NCBI RefSeq assembly: GCF_029094505.1
Contig: NZ_CP119108.1
Span: forward strand, 1-64,000
Reading direction: 5' to 3'
DNA from: Microbacterium horticulturae
Lineage (GTDB): Bacteria; Actinomycetota; Actinomycetes; Actinomycetales; Microbacteriaceae
Length of the DNA stretch: 64,000 nt
A program made the translations under genes and the position numbers. The notes beneath the pieces are model-generated. The model saw only the letters and a list, made by a program, of their open reading frames with translations, was not told the DNA's origin and searched no databases. The first letter of the stretch is position 1, and the number at the start of each line of letters is the position of its first letter. Shown piece after piece: positions 27,067 to 38,244 of this stretch.

Positions 27067-27900
27067 TCAGTACCAGCCGGTCGACTGGGAGTGGCCCCAG
27101 GCGCCGCACGGCGTGCCGTAACGGCTCTTGATGTAGCCGAGGCCCCAGTTGACCTGGACGGTCGCGCTGCTCTGCCAGCCCGAGCCCATCTTCGATCCGG
27201 GCAGGGCCTGCGGAATACCGTAGGCGCCCGACGGGTTGGCGGCGTTCACGCGCCAGCCGGACTCGCGGTTCCAGAGGTTGTTGAGGCAGGTGAACTGGTC
27301 GCCGCCCCAGCCGTAGCGGCTGGCCATGGCGCTGCGCGCGTACGCACGGGCGGCCGACGGTGAGTTGCCGCCGGATGCCGACACGCTGGCCGCGGCCGGC
27401 TGCGACGACGAGCTGCTCGAAGTGCTGGAGCTGCTCGAGGCGGCCTGCTGCTGGGCGGCGCGCTCGGCGGCGCGCTGGGCGGCCTCCTTGCGGGCCTTCT
27501 CTTCGGCGGCCTTGCGTGCCGCCTCCTTGCGTGCCTGCTCCTTGTCGTAGGCGACGACCTTGGTCGCCACCGTCGCGGTGGTGGTGCGCAGGTCGGCGGT
27601 CATCGCGCGCACCGCGGCGGGCGAGGCATCGGCGGACTCCTGAATGTCGGAGATCTGCGCCTTCAGCGAGGCCGCGCTGACCTTGCCATGCGCGGCATCG
27701 GCGGCCGCACGGGCGACGTTCGCGTAGTAGGCGGCGTTCTCGTCGACGGGCCGCGGACCGGCTTCGGCGACGACCGGGGTGGTGTCTCGGGGCGGAGCAC
27801 CGGCGGCACTCGCCGGAACGGCCACGACACCGAGGGCGGCCGCCGCGGTGACGGCCAAGAGGAGGGACTTCTTCGGGTGGGTGAGGGTGCGAAGGCGCAC
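27067..27900 (-). CDS. Secreted cell-wall protein with lysozyme-like C-terminus
   Basis: The 277-aa exported protein has a signal peptide (HPKKSLLLAVTAAAALGVVAVPASAAG, cleavage near residue 33), a helical middle with an Ala/Arg/Lys/Glu-rich coiled coil (about 115-155), a Ser-rich linker (about 155-172) and a C-terminal domain of about 90 residues: FTCLNNLWNRESGWRVNAAN, SGAYGIPQALPGSKM, WGLGYIKSRYGTPCGAWGH. That domain is the transglycosylase/lysozyme-like module with the catalytic Glu in NRESGW, probably cutting or remodelling peptidoglycan. GTG start at 27900. Converges on the Mrp operon. The coiled coil and Ser linker may place the enzyme in the wall. Confidence 0.88.
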   Translation of the reverse strand: MRLRTLTHPKKSLLLAVTAAAALGVVAVPASAAGAPPRDTTPVVAEAGPRPVDENAAYYANVARAAADAAHGKVSAASLKAQISDIQESADASPAAVRAMTADLRTTTATVATKVVAYDKEQARKEAARKAAEEKARKEAAQRAAERAAQQQAASSSSSTSSSSSSQPAAASVSASGGNSPSAARAYARSAMASRYGWGGDQFTCLNNLWNRESGWRVNAANPSGAYGIPQALPGSKMGSGWQSSATVQVNWGLGYIKSRYGTPCGAWGHSQSTGWY

Positions 27901-28254
27901 GGGGCTCCGATGTTCTTTCTGTCCCGTCGTGCGTGGCGCGACCCCTCTCAGGGCCGCGGGCTACAGACGACGTCTTCAGCGCGACGCCGCCCGAACGGGC
28001 TGGTCGCCCCGGCCTGGCATGTGCTCTGCGGCGCAAGCGTCGCGCGGCACGAACCGGCGCTGTGCCGGGGTGCTGAGCCGTCGGCCGAGTGGCCGAACCG
28101 GGGCATCCACCGTCTCGATCGGGTGCCGGGGCGGGGACCGGACCACGCTAAGCGCGGATTCTGGACGCTTTCTGGGAAAGGCCTGGCCGTAGCATCCATC
28201 GCGTTCGTATAACGATCGGGATGCCGCGGCTTGTGCGCCCCCGAAAATAGGTGC
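27901..28254. other. Divergent gap of 354 bp
   Basis: The space between the divergent cell-wall enzyme and lipoprotein genes. It is GC-rich with several small complementary stretches (for example CCCGTTCGGGCGG read on - near 27985) but no clear -35/-10 pair and no riboswitch that I could defend. The length suggests a long leader for the cell-wall enzyme. Confidence 0.4.
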
Positions 28255-28743
28255 ATGATGCGGCGCGTTCTGGGGGCTCTCGTGGTGTGCGGGTGGGGGT
28301 CGGCGGCGCTGGCCGGGTGCGCGGGCGGGCCGTTCGGCGCGGTGGGAACGTGCGTCGACTGGGTGGCCTATGCGACACCGGCCGATGCTCTTGCCGACGT
28401 GTCGCACGCCGTCATCGGCACCGTCGGCGGGCAGGACGGCACCACTGACCTGTACAGCTACGAGGTCAACGCGTGGACCGTGCACGTCGACCGGTGGATC
28501 AAGGGTTCGGGTGACGATGAACTGCGGGTGCTGTCGGCGCCCGAGACCTGCAGCGACGGGTCGCCGTACCCGGCGGGCGATCCGTTCGCCGCGGCATCGG
28601 GCCCCCAGCTGATCCTGCTGACCGATCTCGACGGGACGTGGACGTCGGTCACCCCCTGGCAGGGGATAGTGCCCGCACCCGACGACGCCGTGCCCGAGGC
28701 GTGGCCGGCGGGAACGATGGGCAGCCCAGCACCCGAGGAGTGA
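28255..28743 (+). CDS. Putative lipoprotein, unknown function
   Basis: The 162-aa protein begins MMRRVLGALVVCGWGSAALAGCAGG, a lipoprotein signal peptide with lipobox LAGC, so the mature protein would be anchored to the outer face of the membrane. The rest has no motif I recognise: it is acidic, with paired Cys residues (GTCVDWVAY, PETCSDG) and beta-like sequence (DLYSYEVNAWTVHVDRWIKG). ATG 28255 is chosen over an upstream in-frame codon because it starts the signal peptide. Followed by a 252-bp gap containing an outer stem GTCGGGGAT/ATCCCCGAC (28776-28784, 28835-28843). Function not assigned. Confidence 0.8.
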   Translation: MMRRVLGALVVCGWGSAALAGCAGGPFGAVGTCVDWVAYATPADALADVSHAVIGTVGGQDGTTDLYSYEVNAWTVHVDRWIKGSGDDELRVLSAPETCSDGSPYPAGDPFAAASGPQLILLTDLDGTWTSVTPWQGIVPAPDDAVPEAWPAGTMGSPAPEE

Positions 28744-28995
28744 GATCGTCGCCTGCGGTGGCGGGCGTGCATAGGGTCGGGGATCGGCGGCGACACGCCG
28801 TGCGGTTCGCGCCGCTCGCGGCGCGCCGAGCAGAATCCCCGACGCGGTGCACGCGCTGCGGGCCGTAGGCGCGGCATCGCCGACGCGTTCGACGCGGCAT
28901 CTCCGGCATCTCCGGCGCGTTCGGCGGGTGGATGTCATGATCGGTGCGCCCGCGACACTAGAGGGTGAAGGCACTTCCGCACACGACGAGGACGC

Positions 28996-29526
28996 ATGTA
29001 CGAGACCGACACCGACGGCGAGCTGATCCGGCTCGCGCTGCGCGGCGATCGCGGTGCTTTCAGTGCGATGTTCGCGCGCCACGGCAAGGCGGTGTACCTG
29101 TATGCCTGGGGCATGACGCGCGACGACCGCGACGCCGAAGACCTCACCCAAGACACGTTCGTGATCGCGTGGCGACGGCTGCGGGGCATTCGGCTGGTCG
29201 ACGCCTCGGCGCTGCCGTGGCTGCTCGTGACCTGCCGCAACCTCGCCCGCAACGCGCTGCGTGCCCGGCGCGGACATCTCGCGCTCGACGAGTCGCTGCT
29301 GCCGGGGGACCGCACGCGGCAGGAACGGGTCGAAGAGCTCACCTGGGTGCGCGAGGCGATCGGGCGGCTCGGCGGTATGGACCAGCGCGTCGTGCACCTG
29401 TGCCTGGTCGAGGGCTATTCGTACGCCGAGGCCGCCGACCACCTCGGCCTGTCGACGTCTGCCGTGGCCAAGCGGCTCGAGCGCGCGCGGGCGAGCGTGC
29501 GGCGAGCGGTGCGGGGGGAAGCATGA
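28996..29526 (+). CDS. ECF-type RNA polymerase sigma factor
   Basis: Alternative sigma factor of 176 aa that directs RNA polymerase to its own set of promoters. Region 2 (about 20-85) contains FARHGKAVYLYAWGMTRDDRDAEDLTQDTFVIAWRRL; region 4 (about 115-170) contains GGMDQRVVHLCLVEGYSYAEAADHLGLSTSAVAKRLERARASVRRAV. ATG 28996 follows ACGAGGACGC. The next gene overlaps by four bases and encodes a membrane protein, the usual layout of a sigma/anti-sigma pair. The controlled genes could include the FtsX-like permease and ATPase that follow. Confidence 0.93.
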   Translation: MYETDTDGELIRLALRGDRGAFSAMFARHGKAVYLYAWGMTRDDRDAEDLTQDTFVIAWRRLRGIRLVDASALPWLLVTCRNLARNALRARRGHLALDESLLPGDRTRQERVEELTWVREAIGRLGGMDQRVVHLCLVEGYSYAEAADHLGLSTSAVAKRLERARASVRRAVRGEA

Positions 29527-30140
29527 GCGCGGAGCCGAAGCAGGGTGCGTACGTGGATGCCGCGCTCGCCGTCGTCGGCGAGCGGATCGACGAGCGCATC
29601 GATGAGCTGGGCCGTCGCCGACACCGCCGCCGCGCCTGGGGGGTCGTGGGGCTGGTGTCGGCGACCGTGCTCAGTGGATCCGTCGCCGCCTATGCGCTCA
29701 CCGCGGCGGGGACCAGCGATGAGACGGCCGTGCCGGTGGCAGACATGACCCCGCACAGCATCGCGTGCGTCGACGGCACCGACGTCGATGCGCCCGCGTA
29801 CTTCACCGCCCGGTATCGGGTCGATGCGGGCGTCGAGGTCTCCCCCTCGGCGATCTGCACGGCCGCGCGGGCCGTGGCCGACGCCGAGGTGCGGGCGCTC
29901 AGCCCCGATGCCTCGCGCGCCCTTGCTGGGCGTCTGATCGCCGGTGTCAGCGGCGAGGTGCCGACGACGGAAGTGCGGGTGGATGCCGCATCCTTCGCCG
30001 TCGCGTCGACGCAGCACATCGGCGACGCGGCCGTGTGCACCCGCGATGATGGTGCGATCGTCGTGCTGGTCACCACTGGCGACCCGAGCTCATCCGCGCT
30101 GCGATGTGCGCGCGCCGGGCTGTCTGGAGGCGGCCGGTGA
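29523..30140 (+). CDS. Single-pass membrane protein, possible anti-sigma partner
   Basis: The 205-aa protein is translationally coupled to the sigma gene (ATGA) and to the permease gene (GTGA). It has a cytoplasmic N-terminal helix region of about 38 residues rich in Arg/Glu/Asp (GERIDERIDELGRRRHRRRAW), one helix (about 39-60) and an outer domain with four Cys (IACVDG, AICTAAR, AVCTRDD, LRCARAG) that could form disulfides. No zinc-binding HxxxCxxC anti-sigma motif is present, so the anti-sigma role is inferred only from position and topology. Confidence 0.8.
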   Translation: MSAEPKQGAYVDAALAVVGERIDERIDELGRRRHRRRAWGVVGLVSATVLSGSVAAYALTAAGTSDETAVPVADMTPHSIACVDGTDVDAPAYFTARYRVDAGVEVSPSAICTAARAVADAEVRALSPDASRALAGRLIAGVSGEVPTTEVRVDAASFAVASTQHIGDAAVCTRDDGAIVVLVTTGDPSSSALRCARAGLSGGGR

Positions 30141-33028
30141 TCCGCCTGGTCCCCGGCGCATTGCGGCGCCTGGCGCGGCAGCCGCTGCGGGTGGTGGCCG
30201 TGGTCCTTCTCGCGGGCGTCGCGCTTGCGGCATCCGGAATCCAATCCGCCGCGGCGACCGCGCTGCAGTCCACGCTCGACGCGAACTGGCGGGGCGCCTA
30301 CGACATCCTCGTGACACCGCGCGACGGGATGCATGCCGTGAACGGAATGTTGCCGCCGAACACGCTCAACAGCACGTTCAGCGGCCTGACGCTCGACGAT
30401 CTGAAGAAGGTGCGTGCGGTCGCCGGTGTTGACGTTGCTGCCCCGCTCGGTGAGATGCTGTTGCCCAATCTGGCGGCAGGAACGGTGAGCATGTCGGTGC
30501 CCCACGGGCTCGCCGGCACCGACACGGAACCGCAGACGTATCGTTTGAGCGCGACGTACACGAGCGACGACGGGTTGGGCGAGCGGATTGTCTGGCACGG
30601 CACTCAGACATTCATCGTCGACGAGACGCACCCCGCCGATGCACGTGAAGACGGGGCCCAGTGCGGTGAAGACCCCGATGGCACCTCGAGCATCGACGGG
30701 CGCACGTACCGCGAGAGCGACTACCCGGCGCTCACGACGTATCTCTGCCAGCAGCTTTCGCCGGTGCTGAACGGGGTTACCGGCTTCCTCCCCGGCCCGA
30801 ACGGCGATACGCGCCTCCGATACAGCGGATATGACGGCCAGTACAGCATCGCCCTGCCCGTGGGAACGTTGTCGACGACGCGTATCACTCTTGTGGACCC
30901 AGTGGCCGAACAGAAGCTGCTGGGCAAGGACGGCGCCTTCCTCTCGCCGCTGGTCGACCTGGATCCATCGGCTGATACCGATGTGCGCGGCGTCGCGACC
31001 TGGGCGCAGTCGGCGTCGTCGGACTTCGCCCGCGACGCCCGCACCACGCTCGGTGGGATGGCCTCGGGGCTTTTCGATGCGCCAGCGGACGTTCTGCCCG
31101 AGCTCCGCCAGATCTGGAAGGCCAACGGTGACGACTGGGACGAGTGGGTCGCCCACGACATCTCGAACACCGCGGCCGTGCCGCTGCTGGTGTCGAATGC
31201 GCCGACCGCGAATCTGTCGGTCAAGGTTGATATCTCGGCCTTCGGGCCGGCGTCGAAGGTCGAAGGCGGCGATGGCGTGCTCGAATACGGGCCGTCCGCG
31301 GCGGTGACCCAGAAGAAAGGGACGACGGTCGGATCGACATCGGCGGATGCCTCCGAGGTGCTCAATCCGTTCCTACGTGTGCAGACCGACACGGTTGCCT
31401 GGCCCGGCACGGAGCTCGATGACGTGGTGGGCGGATACGGCGCGCTCGAGATTCAGGCCGCCGGGCGCGATGCCGCAACGGGATACACAGTCACACCACA
31501 GGGAATCACCCTTGCGGTTACGGGCTACCGCAGCCCGCTTCATGGGAGTGACCAGAACTCGTTCGGCGAGAATGAGGATCCCAATGCGATCGGTAGTGAA
31601 GCGGCGTATCAGCTTCTCGACGAGACTTGGACGTTCGGCAACAGCGACGGACTGCCCGCTATGGCGGTGCCAGTCGGCTCGTTCGATCCGCGGAGCATCG
31701 GCGGTAGTGAAAGTGTGGCGGGCTCCGTGCCGCTCGGGGCCTACAGTGACGTGAGTTCGACGGTCACCGCTGGGCCGCATGCCGGATCGACGCTCCGTCC
31801 CGCGGTCAGCGGCACCGGACTGGTCGGTACCCGCACGGTGGCGATCGCCTCGATCGCAAGCGCCGCGGCGTGGCACGACGACGCACCGATCGACGCGGTG
31901 AGGGTACGGGTGGCGGGCATCTCGGCTTATGACGCCGGTGCACGACAGAAGGTGATCGACGTCGCGACGGCGATCCAGAACCTCGGGTTTCAGGCGACGG
32001 TCGTGGCAGGATCGTCGCCGACGCAGGTTGGGGTCGACGTGACCGGCTATGCATTCGGCACGATGGACCCGAACGGTACCCAGACCGTCGGCGATCTGGG
32101 TACGGTTGTCCAGCGCTGGTCAGAGCTCGGCGCCGCCGCCCGGGTCGACCTCTCGGTGTCGACCGCGACGTATGCCATGCTCGGCATAGGCCTCGTCGCC
32201 GTGCTGCTGCTGATGGGCACCGTGCAGCTCGCTGCGATCCCAGGAAGGCGGCTACAGGCGCGCGCGATGCGCGACATCGGGTTTACCCGCGCGCGGATCG
32301 CGCGCTGGTATGCGGCAGAAGAGGTTCCAGGCTGGCTGATCGTCGCCCTCGTCGGTGGTGCGGCCGTGGCGCTGGCAGCTGACCGCCTGCTCGCCGCGGT
32401 CGTGGTCGGCGTTGCACTCGTGATCATCGCCGTCGTCGGTGCGATCTCGGTGATCGCCGGCTCCCGAGCGCGCGTCGGGACGCGACCACGTGGATCCGCG
32501 TCGCGGCGGATGGGCGCGGCATCCATCATCGGATTCGGCGCGCGGCAGGCGCGCATCCACCCGCTGTCATCGGTCGTGCACACGGTCGCTATCGTCGTGG
32601 TCGGCGTCGCCTGTGCCGGACTCGTCGCCGTCGCGCTCAACGCCCGGAGCGAGGCGGGCGCCAGCCTGCTCGCCGGCCTGACGTGGGTGCGCATGCTCTG
32701 GCCGCAGCTCGCCCTGGGCCTCGCCGGGATCGGAGGCGGCCTGCTGCTGGCGCGGCTCGTGCGGCGCATCGACCTCGACCGTCGCGCCGCCCAGTGGCGG
32801 GTGCTGCGCGCAGCCGGATGGACGACCGGGCAACTGGCCGCGGCCCAGCGCACCGAGGGCATCGTGGTCGCTCTCCCGGCGATCGCGCTCGCGGCGCTCG
32901 TGGCATGGGGTGGGGCGATCGCTCTGGGCTTCGAGCCCACCTGGATCAGCGCGGCGGCCGCCGGCGGGGCGGGCATCGTCTGTTCGCTCCTCACCTTCAC
33001 CGCCCGCGGAAAAGGACGTGACACGTGA
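30137..33028 (+). CDS. FtsX/MacB-like ABC permease with very large outer domain
   Basis: Membrane protein of 963 aa. An N-terminal helix (about 18-38, RVVAVVLLAGVALAASGIQSA) is followed by roughly 640 residues outside the membrane, then a cluster of six or more helices in the last 280 residues (GIGLVAVLLLMGTVQLAA, WLIVALVGGAAVALA, VAIVVVGVACAGLVAVAL, LALGLAGIGGGLLLARLV). MRDIGFTRARIARWYAAEE and LRAAGWTTGQLAAAQRTEG resemble the coupling loops of FtsX-type permeases (mechanotransmission rather than solute flow). GTG 30137 overlaps the previous stop. The ATPase follows in a four-base overlap. Codon use in the outer domain looks slightly less GC-extreme than its neighbours. Confidence 0.82.
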   Translation: MIRLVPGALRRLARQPLRVVAVVLLAGVALAASGIQSAAATALQSTLDANWRGAYDILVTPRDGMHAVNGMLPPNTLNSTFSGLTLDDLKKVRAVAGVDVAAPLGEMLLPNLAAGTVSMSVPHGLAGTDTEPQTYRLSATYTSDDGLGERIVWHGTQTFIVDETHPADAREDGAQCGEDPDGTSSIDGRTYRESDYPALTTYLCQQLSPVLNGVTGFLPGPNGDTRLRYSGYDGQYSIALPVGTLSTTRITLVDPVAEQKLLGKDGAFLSPLVDLDPSADTDVRGVATWAQSASSDFARDARTTLGGMASGLFDAPADVLPELRQIWKANGDDWDEWVAHDISNTAAVPLLVSNAPTANLSVKVDISAFGPASKVEGGDGVLEYGPSAAVTQKKGTTVGSTSADASEVLNPFLRVQTDTVAWPGTELDDVVGGYGALEIQAAGRDAATGYTVTPQGITLAVTGYRSPLHGSDQNSFGENEDPNAIGSEAAYQLLDETWTFGNSDGLPAMAVPVGSFDPRSIGGSESVAGSVPLGAYSDVSSTVTAGPHAGSTLRPAVSGTGLVGTRTVAIASIASAAAWHDDAPIDAVRVRVAGISAYDAGARQKVIDVATAIQNLGFQATVVAGSSPTQVGVDVTGYAFGTMDPNGTQTVGDLGTVVQRWSELGAAARVDLSVSTATYAMLGIGLVAVLLLMGTVQLAAIPGRRLQARAMRDIGFTRARIARWYAAEEVPGWLIVALVGGAAVALAADRLLAAVVVGVALVIIAVVGAISVIAGSRARVGTRPRGSASRRMGAASIIGFGARQARIHPLSSVVHTVAIVVVGVACAGLVAVALNARSEAGASLLAGLTWVRMLWPQLALGLAGIGGGLLLARLVRRIDLDRRAAQWRVLRAAGWTTGQLAAAQRTEGIVVALPAIALAALVAWGGAIALGFEPTWISAAAAGGAGIVCSLLTFTARGKGRDT

Positions 33029-33723
33029 CCGATACGACGACGATGCAGGATGCCGCGGCCGCCGCCTACGGTGGTGCCGCCGTCGCACTGCGCAGCGTGA
33101 CGATCCAGTTCGAGCGCCCCGGTTCTGAGCCGCTGCAGATCGTCGACGGCTACGACCTCACGCTTGAGCGCGGGCAGATGCACTGTCTGGCGGGACGCAG
33201 CGGATCGGGCAAGACGAGCATCCTGCGGGTGGCGGCGGGGCTCGTGCCGCCCGCGGCCGGCACGGTGCGCTGGGAGGGCCTGGAGATCACCGGGCTCGCC
33301 GACGACGTGGTCACGGCACGTCGTCGCACGCACATCGGCTACCTCGACCAACGCGGCAGCCTGGTGCCCGGGTTGACCGCGCTCGAGAACGTGCTGCTGC
33401 CGGCCGTGCCCGATCGGCGCACACGTGAGCTCTCGCGCCGCGCACGTGATCTTCTGCATCGGCTGGGTGTCGGCGCTCGAGCCACGCACTACCCCGAGCG
33501 TCTCTCGGGCGGGGAGCGTCAGCGGGTCGCGTTCGCACGGGCGTTGCTGCTGGAACCCGCGATCATCATGGCCGACGAGCCGACCGCCAGCCTCGACCGC
33601 GAGACGGCCGATCAGCTCATCGGGCTGCTGGGCGAGCTCGTCGCCGACGGGATCGCGGTGCTCGTGGCATCCCACGATCCGCACCTCATCGAGGCGGCGG
33701 GCTCGCGCACCCAGCTGAGTTGA
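33025..33723 (+). CDS. ABC transporter ATP-binding protein (LolD/MacB type)
   Basis: The 232-aa ATPase partners the FtsX-like permease (GTGA overlap). Walker A is AGRSGSGKTS, Q-loop region YLDQRGSLVPGLTALENV, ABC signature LSGGERQRVAFARALL, Walker B ALLLEPAIIMADEPTASLD and switch VASHDPHLI. This set, with the short length, fits LolD/MacB-like ATPases that drive extracytoplasmic complexes. The last gene of the ECF cluster. Confidence 0.93.
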   Translation: MTDTTTMQDAAAAAYGGAAVALRSVTIQFERPGSEPLQIVDGYDLTLERGQMHCLAGRSGSGKTSILRVAAGLVPPAAGTVRWEGLEITGLADDVVTARRRTHIGYLDQRGSLVPGLTALENVLLPAVPDRRTRELSRRARDLLHRLGVGARATHYPERLSGGERQRVAFARALLLEPAIIMADEPTASLDRETADQLIGLLGELVADGIAVLVASHDPHLIEAAGSRTQLS

Positions 33724-33751
33724 GGCCAGGGCCTCGAAACGACCTGTGCCG

Positions 33752-36379
33752 CTATGGCGTCAGCACGAGGGTGTGCTTCGCGGCGGCCTTGACGGCCTTC
33801 GGCGAGAACGCCCACGGGAGGGCCTCGACGTGCTGCCAGGCATCCACCTGATCGTTGTAGTTCGGGTGGAACGCGTGGCCGCTCTCGCCGGTGAGGTTCG
33901 TCCAGGTCGACGCGTCGAAGTTCGACAGGTCGACGACGAGTCGCATCGACGGGACCGTGTTCACGTCGAATCCGCCGCCGATCGACCAGCCCGTGGCATC
34001 CACCACACTCGACCCACCGCCGACGGAGAACGGACCGCGGTTGAACAGCCATTCGATCGGGGCGATGCCGCTCGAGCCGAACGTCCCGCTGGTCAGCTCC
34101 AGGGTGTGCAGGCCACCCCACGTCCAGTTCGCCGGATTCGAGCCCTGAAGCTTCGACAGCCGGTCGTACGCCTGATTGGCCGCCTTCACGAGCATCGCGC
34201 GCTGCCCGCTGACACCGATCTTGCTGTTGCTCCACCAGTCGGAGTCGGGGTTCTCGAGCAGCTTGTCGACCACGAGGAAGACCCGGCTCTGACTGCCCGT
34301 GGGCGCCGGAGAGTCGCGACGGGTGAAGAGATCCTGCGTGAGCTCGTCCCACACGACGTTGGCGTAGGCCGCGGCGGCGGAATCGGCCGCGTTCTGGCCG
34401 TCCCACAGGTCGAACAGGTCGAGGGCCGCCTGGACGTCCTTGTCGTCGACCGTGATGTCGGAGTAGGCGGTGATGAGCTTCTTGCCGATCCAGAAATCGG
34501 TGTCGGCCTGGATGTCGCGCATGTCTTGCACGGTCAGTTTGTGGTCGGCCGACTTGCGGGAGATCAAGTCGGTGATGCGTGCCGCGCGCCAGCCGTAGTC
34601 CCAGTCGTTGGTGAGGAAGTACTTGTAGTCGTCGCCGATGATCGCGTTGTTCGCGGTGACGATGTAGCCGTCGTCGGGGTTGTATGAGACCGGCAGATCC
34701 TTGAAGGGGATGAAGCCCGTCCAGTCGTAGTCGGAGTCCCAGCCCGGCTGCGGCATCGATCCGTCGCCCTTGCCACGGATAGGCAGCTTGCCCGGCGCCT
34801 GATAGCCGATGTTGCCCTCGACGTCGGCGTAGATGAGGTTCTGCGCGGGCACGTCGAACTGCGCGGCTGCGGCGCGGAACCCGGCGAAGTCGCGGGCAGT
34901 GTCGAGCGTGAAGATGGCCTCGGCGGTGGTGCCCGGGGTCAGGGCCGTCCACTTCAGTGCGACTGCGGTCTCGCCCTCGGGCATGTTCTTCGGCTCGGTC
35001 ACCTTGTCGGCGCTGCCGGTGGCGGGTGTCTCGGCGATGGACGCGTCGTCGTCGTTGACGCTCGAGATGATCGGACCGTTGTTCGTCGACCGGATCTCGA
35101 GGTCGACATCCTTGGCGCCCGCGACCTTGATGGTCTCGTGTGAGATCTTCAGCGGCTCGAGCTTGCCATCGCGCCAGTACTCATCGCCCTTGATGCGCTC
35201 GAGATACAGGTCGGTCACGTCGGTGGTGAGGTTCGTGAAGCCCCATGCGATCTTCCCGTTGTGGCCGATGACCACGCCCGGAACTCCCGAGAACCCGAAG
35301 CCCGACACATCGAACGGGCACGCGTCCGACAGCTTGGTGCAGCGCAGCGTGATCTGGTGCCAGATGCTGGGCATCGCCGCGCCCAGGTGCGGGTCGTTCG
35401 ACAGCAGCGGCATACCGGTCGCGGTGAGTTCGCCGGAGACGACCCACGAGTTCGAGCCGATGCCCTCGCCCACCGGCCCGATGAGGGCGCTGGCGGCCTC
35501 GATGACGCTGTCGACCCGCTTCCAGTGGATGGACGACGACGGCTTGGTGCTGGTGCCTTCGCCGGCGCTGTCGCCGCCACCGGTGTCCGTGCCCTTCTCG
35601 TCGCCGATCGTCGACGCCTTCGCGGCGGGCACGTCGGTCGAGATCTCAGGCACGATCACGGGGTTCTCGTCGAACGGGTACGACGGATAGAGATCGTCGA
35701 TCTGGTCCTGCGTATAGCCCTCGCCGGCAAGCAGGGCGCGGTCGGTCTCGTCACCGAGATTCGCGCGCAGATCCCAGGCCATGGCCTTCAGCCACGCCAG
35801 CGAGTCGGCGATGGTCCACTTCTCGATCGTGTAATCGGGGTTCTGGAGTTTGAGGATGCCGTACTCCAGCGAGACTGCGGCGCCCTTGTGGTCCTTGAGG
35901 TAGGCGTTCACCCCGTCGGCGTAGGCCTGGTAGTAGGCCTTGGCGTCGTCGGAGAGCAGCTCGACCTCTTGCTCGGCGACTTTGCGCCAGCCGAGCGTGC
36001 GCAAGAACTTATCAGTCGCCAGCTGCGACTCGCCGAAAAGTTCAGACAGCCGTCCGCTGGTCACATGGCGACGGAAGTCCATCTCCCAGAAGCGGTCCTG
36101 CGCGTGCACGTACCCCTGTGCGAAGAACAGGTCGTGGGTGGTGTCGGCTTCGATGGTCGGGATGCCGCGATCATCACGCAGCACCGTCACCTGGTCATTC
36201 AGCCCCGCGGCGGTGATCTGACCGTCGACGGTGGGGAACGAGCGCTGGATCGTGAACACGACGAAACCAGCGGCGACCACGGCGATCACCACGATCCCGG
36301 CGAGCACGCTGAACAGGGTGACGCCGATCTTGCGACCGACGGACATCTTGGGCTTTGCGGGGTGCGGAGTTTCAGACAC
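33752..36379 (-). CDS. Penicillin acylase family (S45) hydrolase, membrane anchored
   Basis: Ntn-hydrolase precursor of 875 aa. After a short basic N-terminus (SVGRKIGVTLFSVLAGIVVIAVVAAGFVVF, one membrane helix at about 16-38) come the alpha segment (YVHAQDRFWEMDFRRHVTSGRLSELFGE) and, after a Gly/Ser/Thr linker, the autocatalytic site GIGSNSWVVSGE, where the Ser after Gly becomes the N-terminal nucleophile of the beta chain; LLSNDPHLGAAMPSIWHQ is the standard following motif. It hydrolyses amide bonds of acyl compounds; family substrates include beta-lactams and N-acyl homoserine lactones. GTG 36379 was chosen for its GAAGAG ribosome site and for placing the helix near the N-terminus; the frame is open upstream. 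Confidence 0.88.
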   Translation of the reverse strand: MSETPHPAKPKMSVGRKIGVTLFSVLAGIVVIAVVAAGFVVFTIQRSFPTVDGQITAAGLNDQVTVLRDDRGIPTIEADTTHDLFFAQGYVHAQDRFWEMDFRRHVTSGRLSELFGESQLATDKFLRTLGWRKVAEQEVELLSDDAKAYYQAYADGVNAYLKDHKGAAVSLEYGILKLQNPDYTIEKWTIADSLAWLKAMAWDLRANLGDETDRALLAGEGYTQDQIDDLYPSYPFDENPVIVPEISTDVPAAKASTIGDEKGTDTGGGDSAGEGTSTKPSSSIHWKRVDSVIEAASALIGPVGEGIGSNSWVVSGELTATGMPLLSNDPHLGAAMPSIWHQITLRCTKLSDACPFDVSGFGFSGVPGVVIGHNGKIAWGFTNLTTDVTDLYLERIKGDEYWRDGKLEPLKISHETIKVAGAKDVDLEIRSTNNGPIISSVNDDDASIAETPATGSADKVTEPKNMPEGETAVALKWTALTPGTTAEAIFTLDTARDFAGFRAAAAQFDVPAQNLIYADVEGNIGYQAPGKLPIRGKGDGSMPQPGWDSDYDWTGFIPFKDLPVSYNPDDGYIVTANNAIIGDDYKYFLTNDWDYGWRAARITDLISRKSADHKLTVQDMRDIQADTDFWIGKKLITAYSDITVDDKDVQAALDLFDLWDGQNAADSAAAAYANVVWDELTQDLFTRRDSPAPTGSQSRVFLVVDKLLENPDSDWWSNSKIGVSGQRAMLVKAANQAYDRLSKLQGSNPANWTWGGLHTLELTSGTFGSSGIAPIEWLFNRGPFSVGGGSSVVDATGWSIGGGFDVNTVPSMRLVVDLSNFDASTWTNLTGESGHAFHPNYNDQVDAWQHVEALPWAFSPKAVKAAAKHTLVLTP

Positions 36380-36704
36380 GGATGACTCTTCGGCGGTGAA
36401 CGTCTTGCGGTGGGAAACCGCGCCTCGGGTGCGCGGACGTCCTCGCATCGTATCGCCCGGCGACCGCGATGCCGAACTCTCTTCGGTTTTCTCCGTGCGA
36501 AGGGCCGGCGAAGGCTCGACCCGACGCCAGCGACGCGGCGTAGTCGCTGTGCCGACGGCGCGGTTCGGTCGTCGCACATGACCGTTTTGGCGCCGTAGAA
36601 CGGTAATACGTGACGACCGAACGTCAATGGGAGCGGACGGGGAGCGGATGCCGCGGCTCAGCACCGCGCGCAGACCGCGGCCGGCGGCATCCCGAACCGG
36701 AGGC
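36380..36704. other. 325-bp gap upstream of the acylase gene
   Basis: Holds a 60-bp palindromic repeat (36563-36622) and, near the argG side, GGATGCCGCGGC and GCGGCATCCC words. No gene was found in it. Confidence 0.5.
36563..36622. repeat. 60-bp palindromic repeat, copy A
   Basis: Arms GTTCGGTCGTC and GACGACCGAAC flank ACCGTTTT and AACGGT. A second copy of the same length (51014-51073) keeps the right arm GTGACGACCGAAC and both inner blocks. It lies between argG and the acylase gene. Confidence 0.88.
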
Positions 36705-38204
<1,500 letters not shown>

Positions 38205-38244
38205 CTACGATCGTCGCGCCGACCGGCTCGGACGGAGGAGACGC

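Noticed and set aside
27901..28254. Possible c-di-AMP (ydaO) riboswitch upstream of the cell-wall enzyme
   Set aside because: Such riboswitches often precede cell-wall hydrolases in actinobacteria, but the conserved ydaO core sequences could not be found on the relevant strand.
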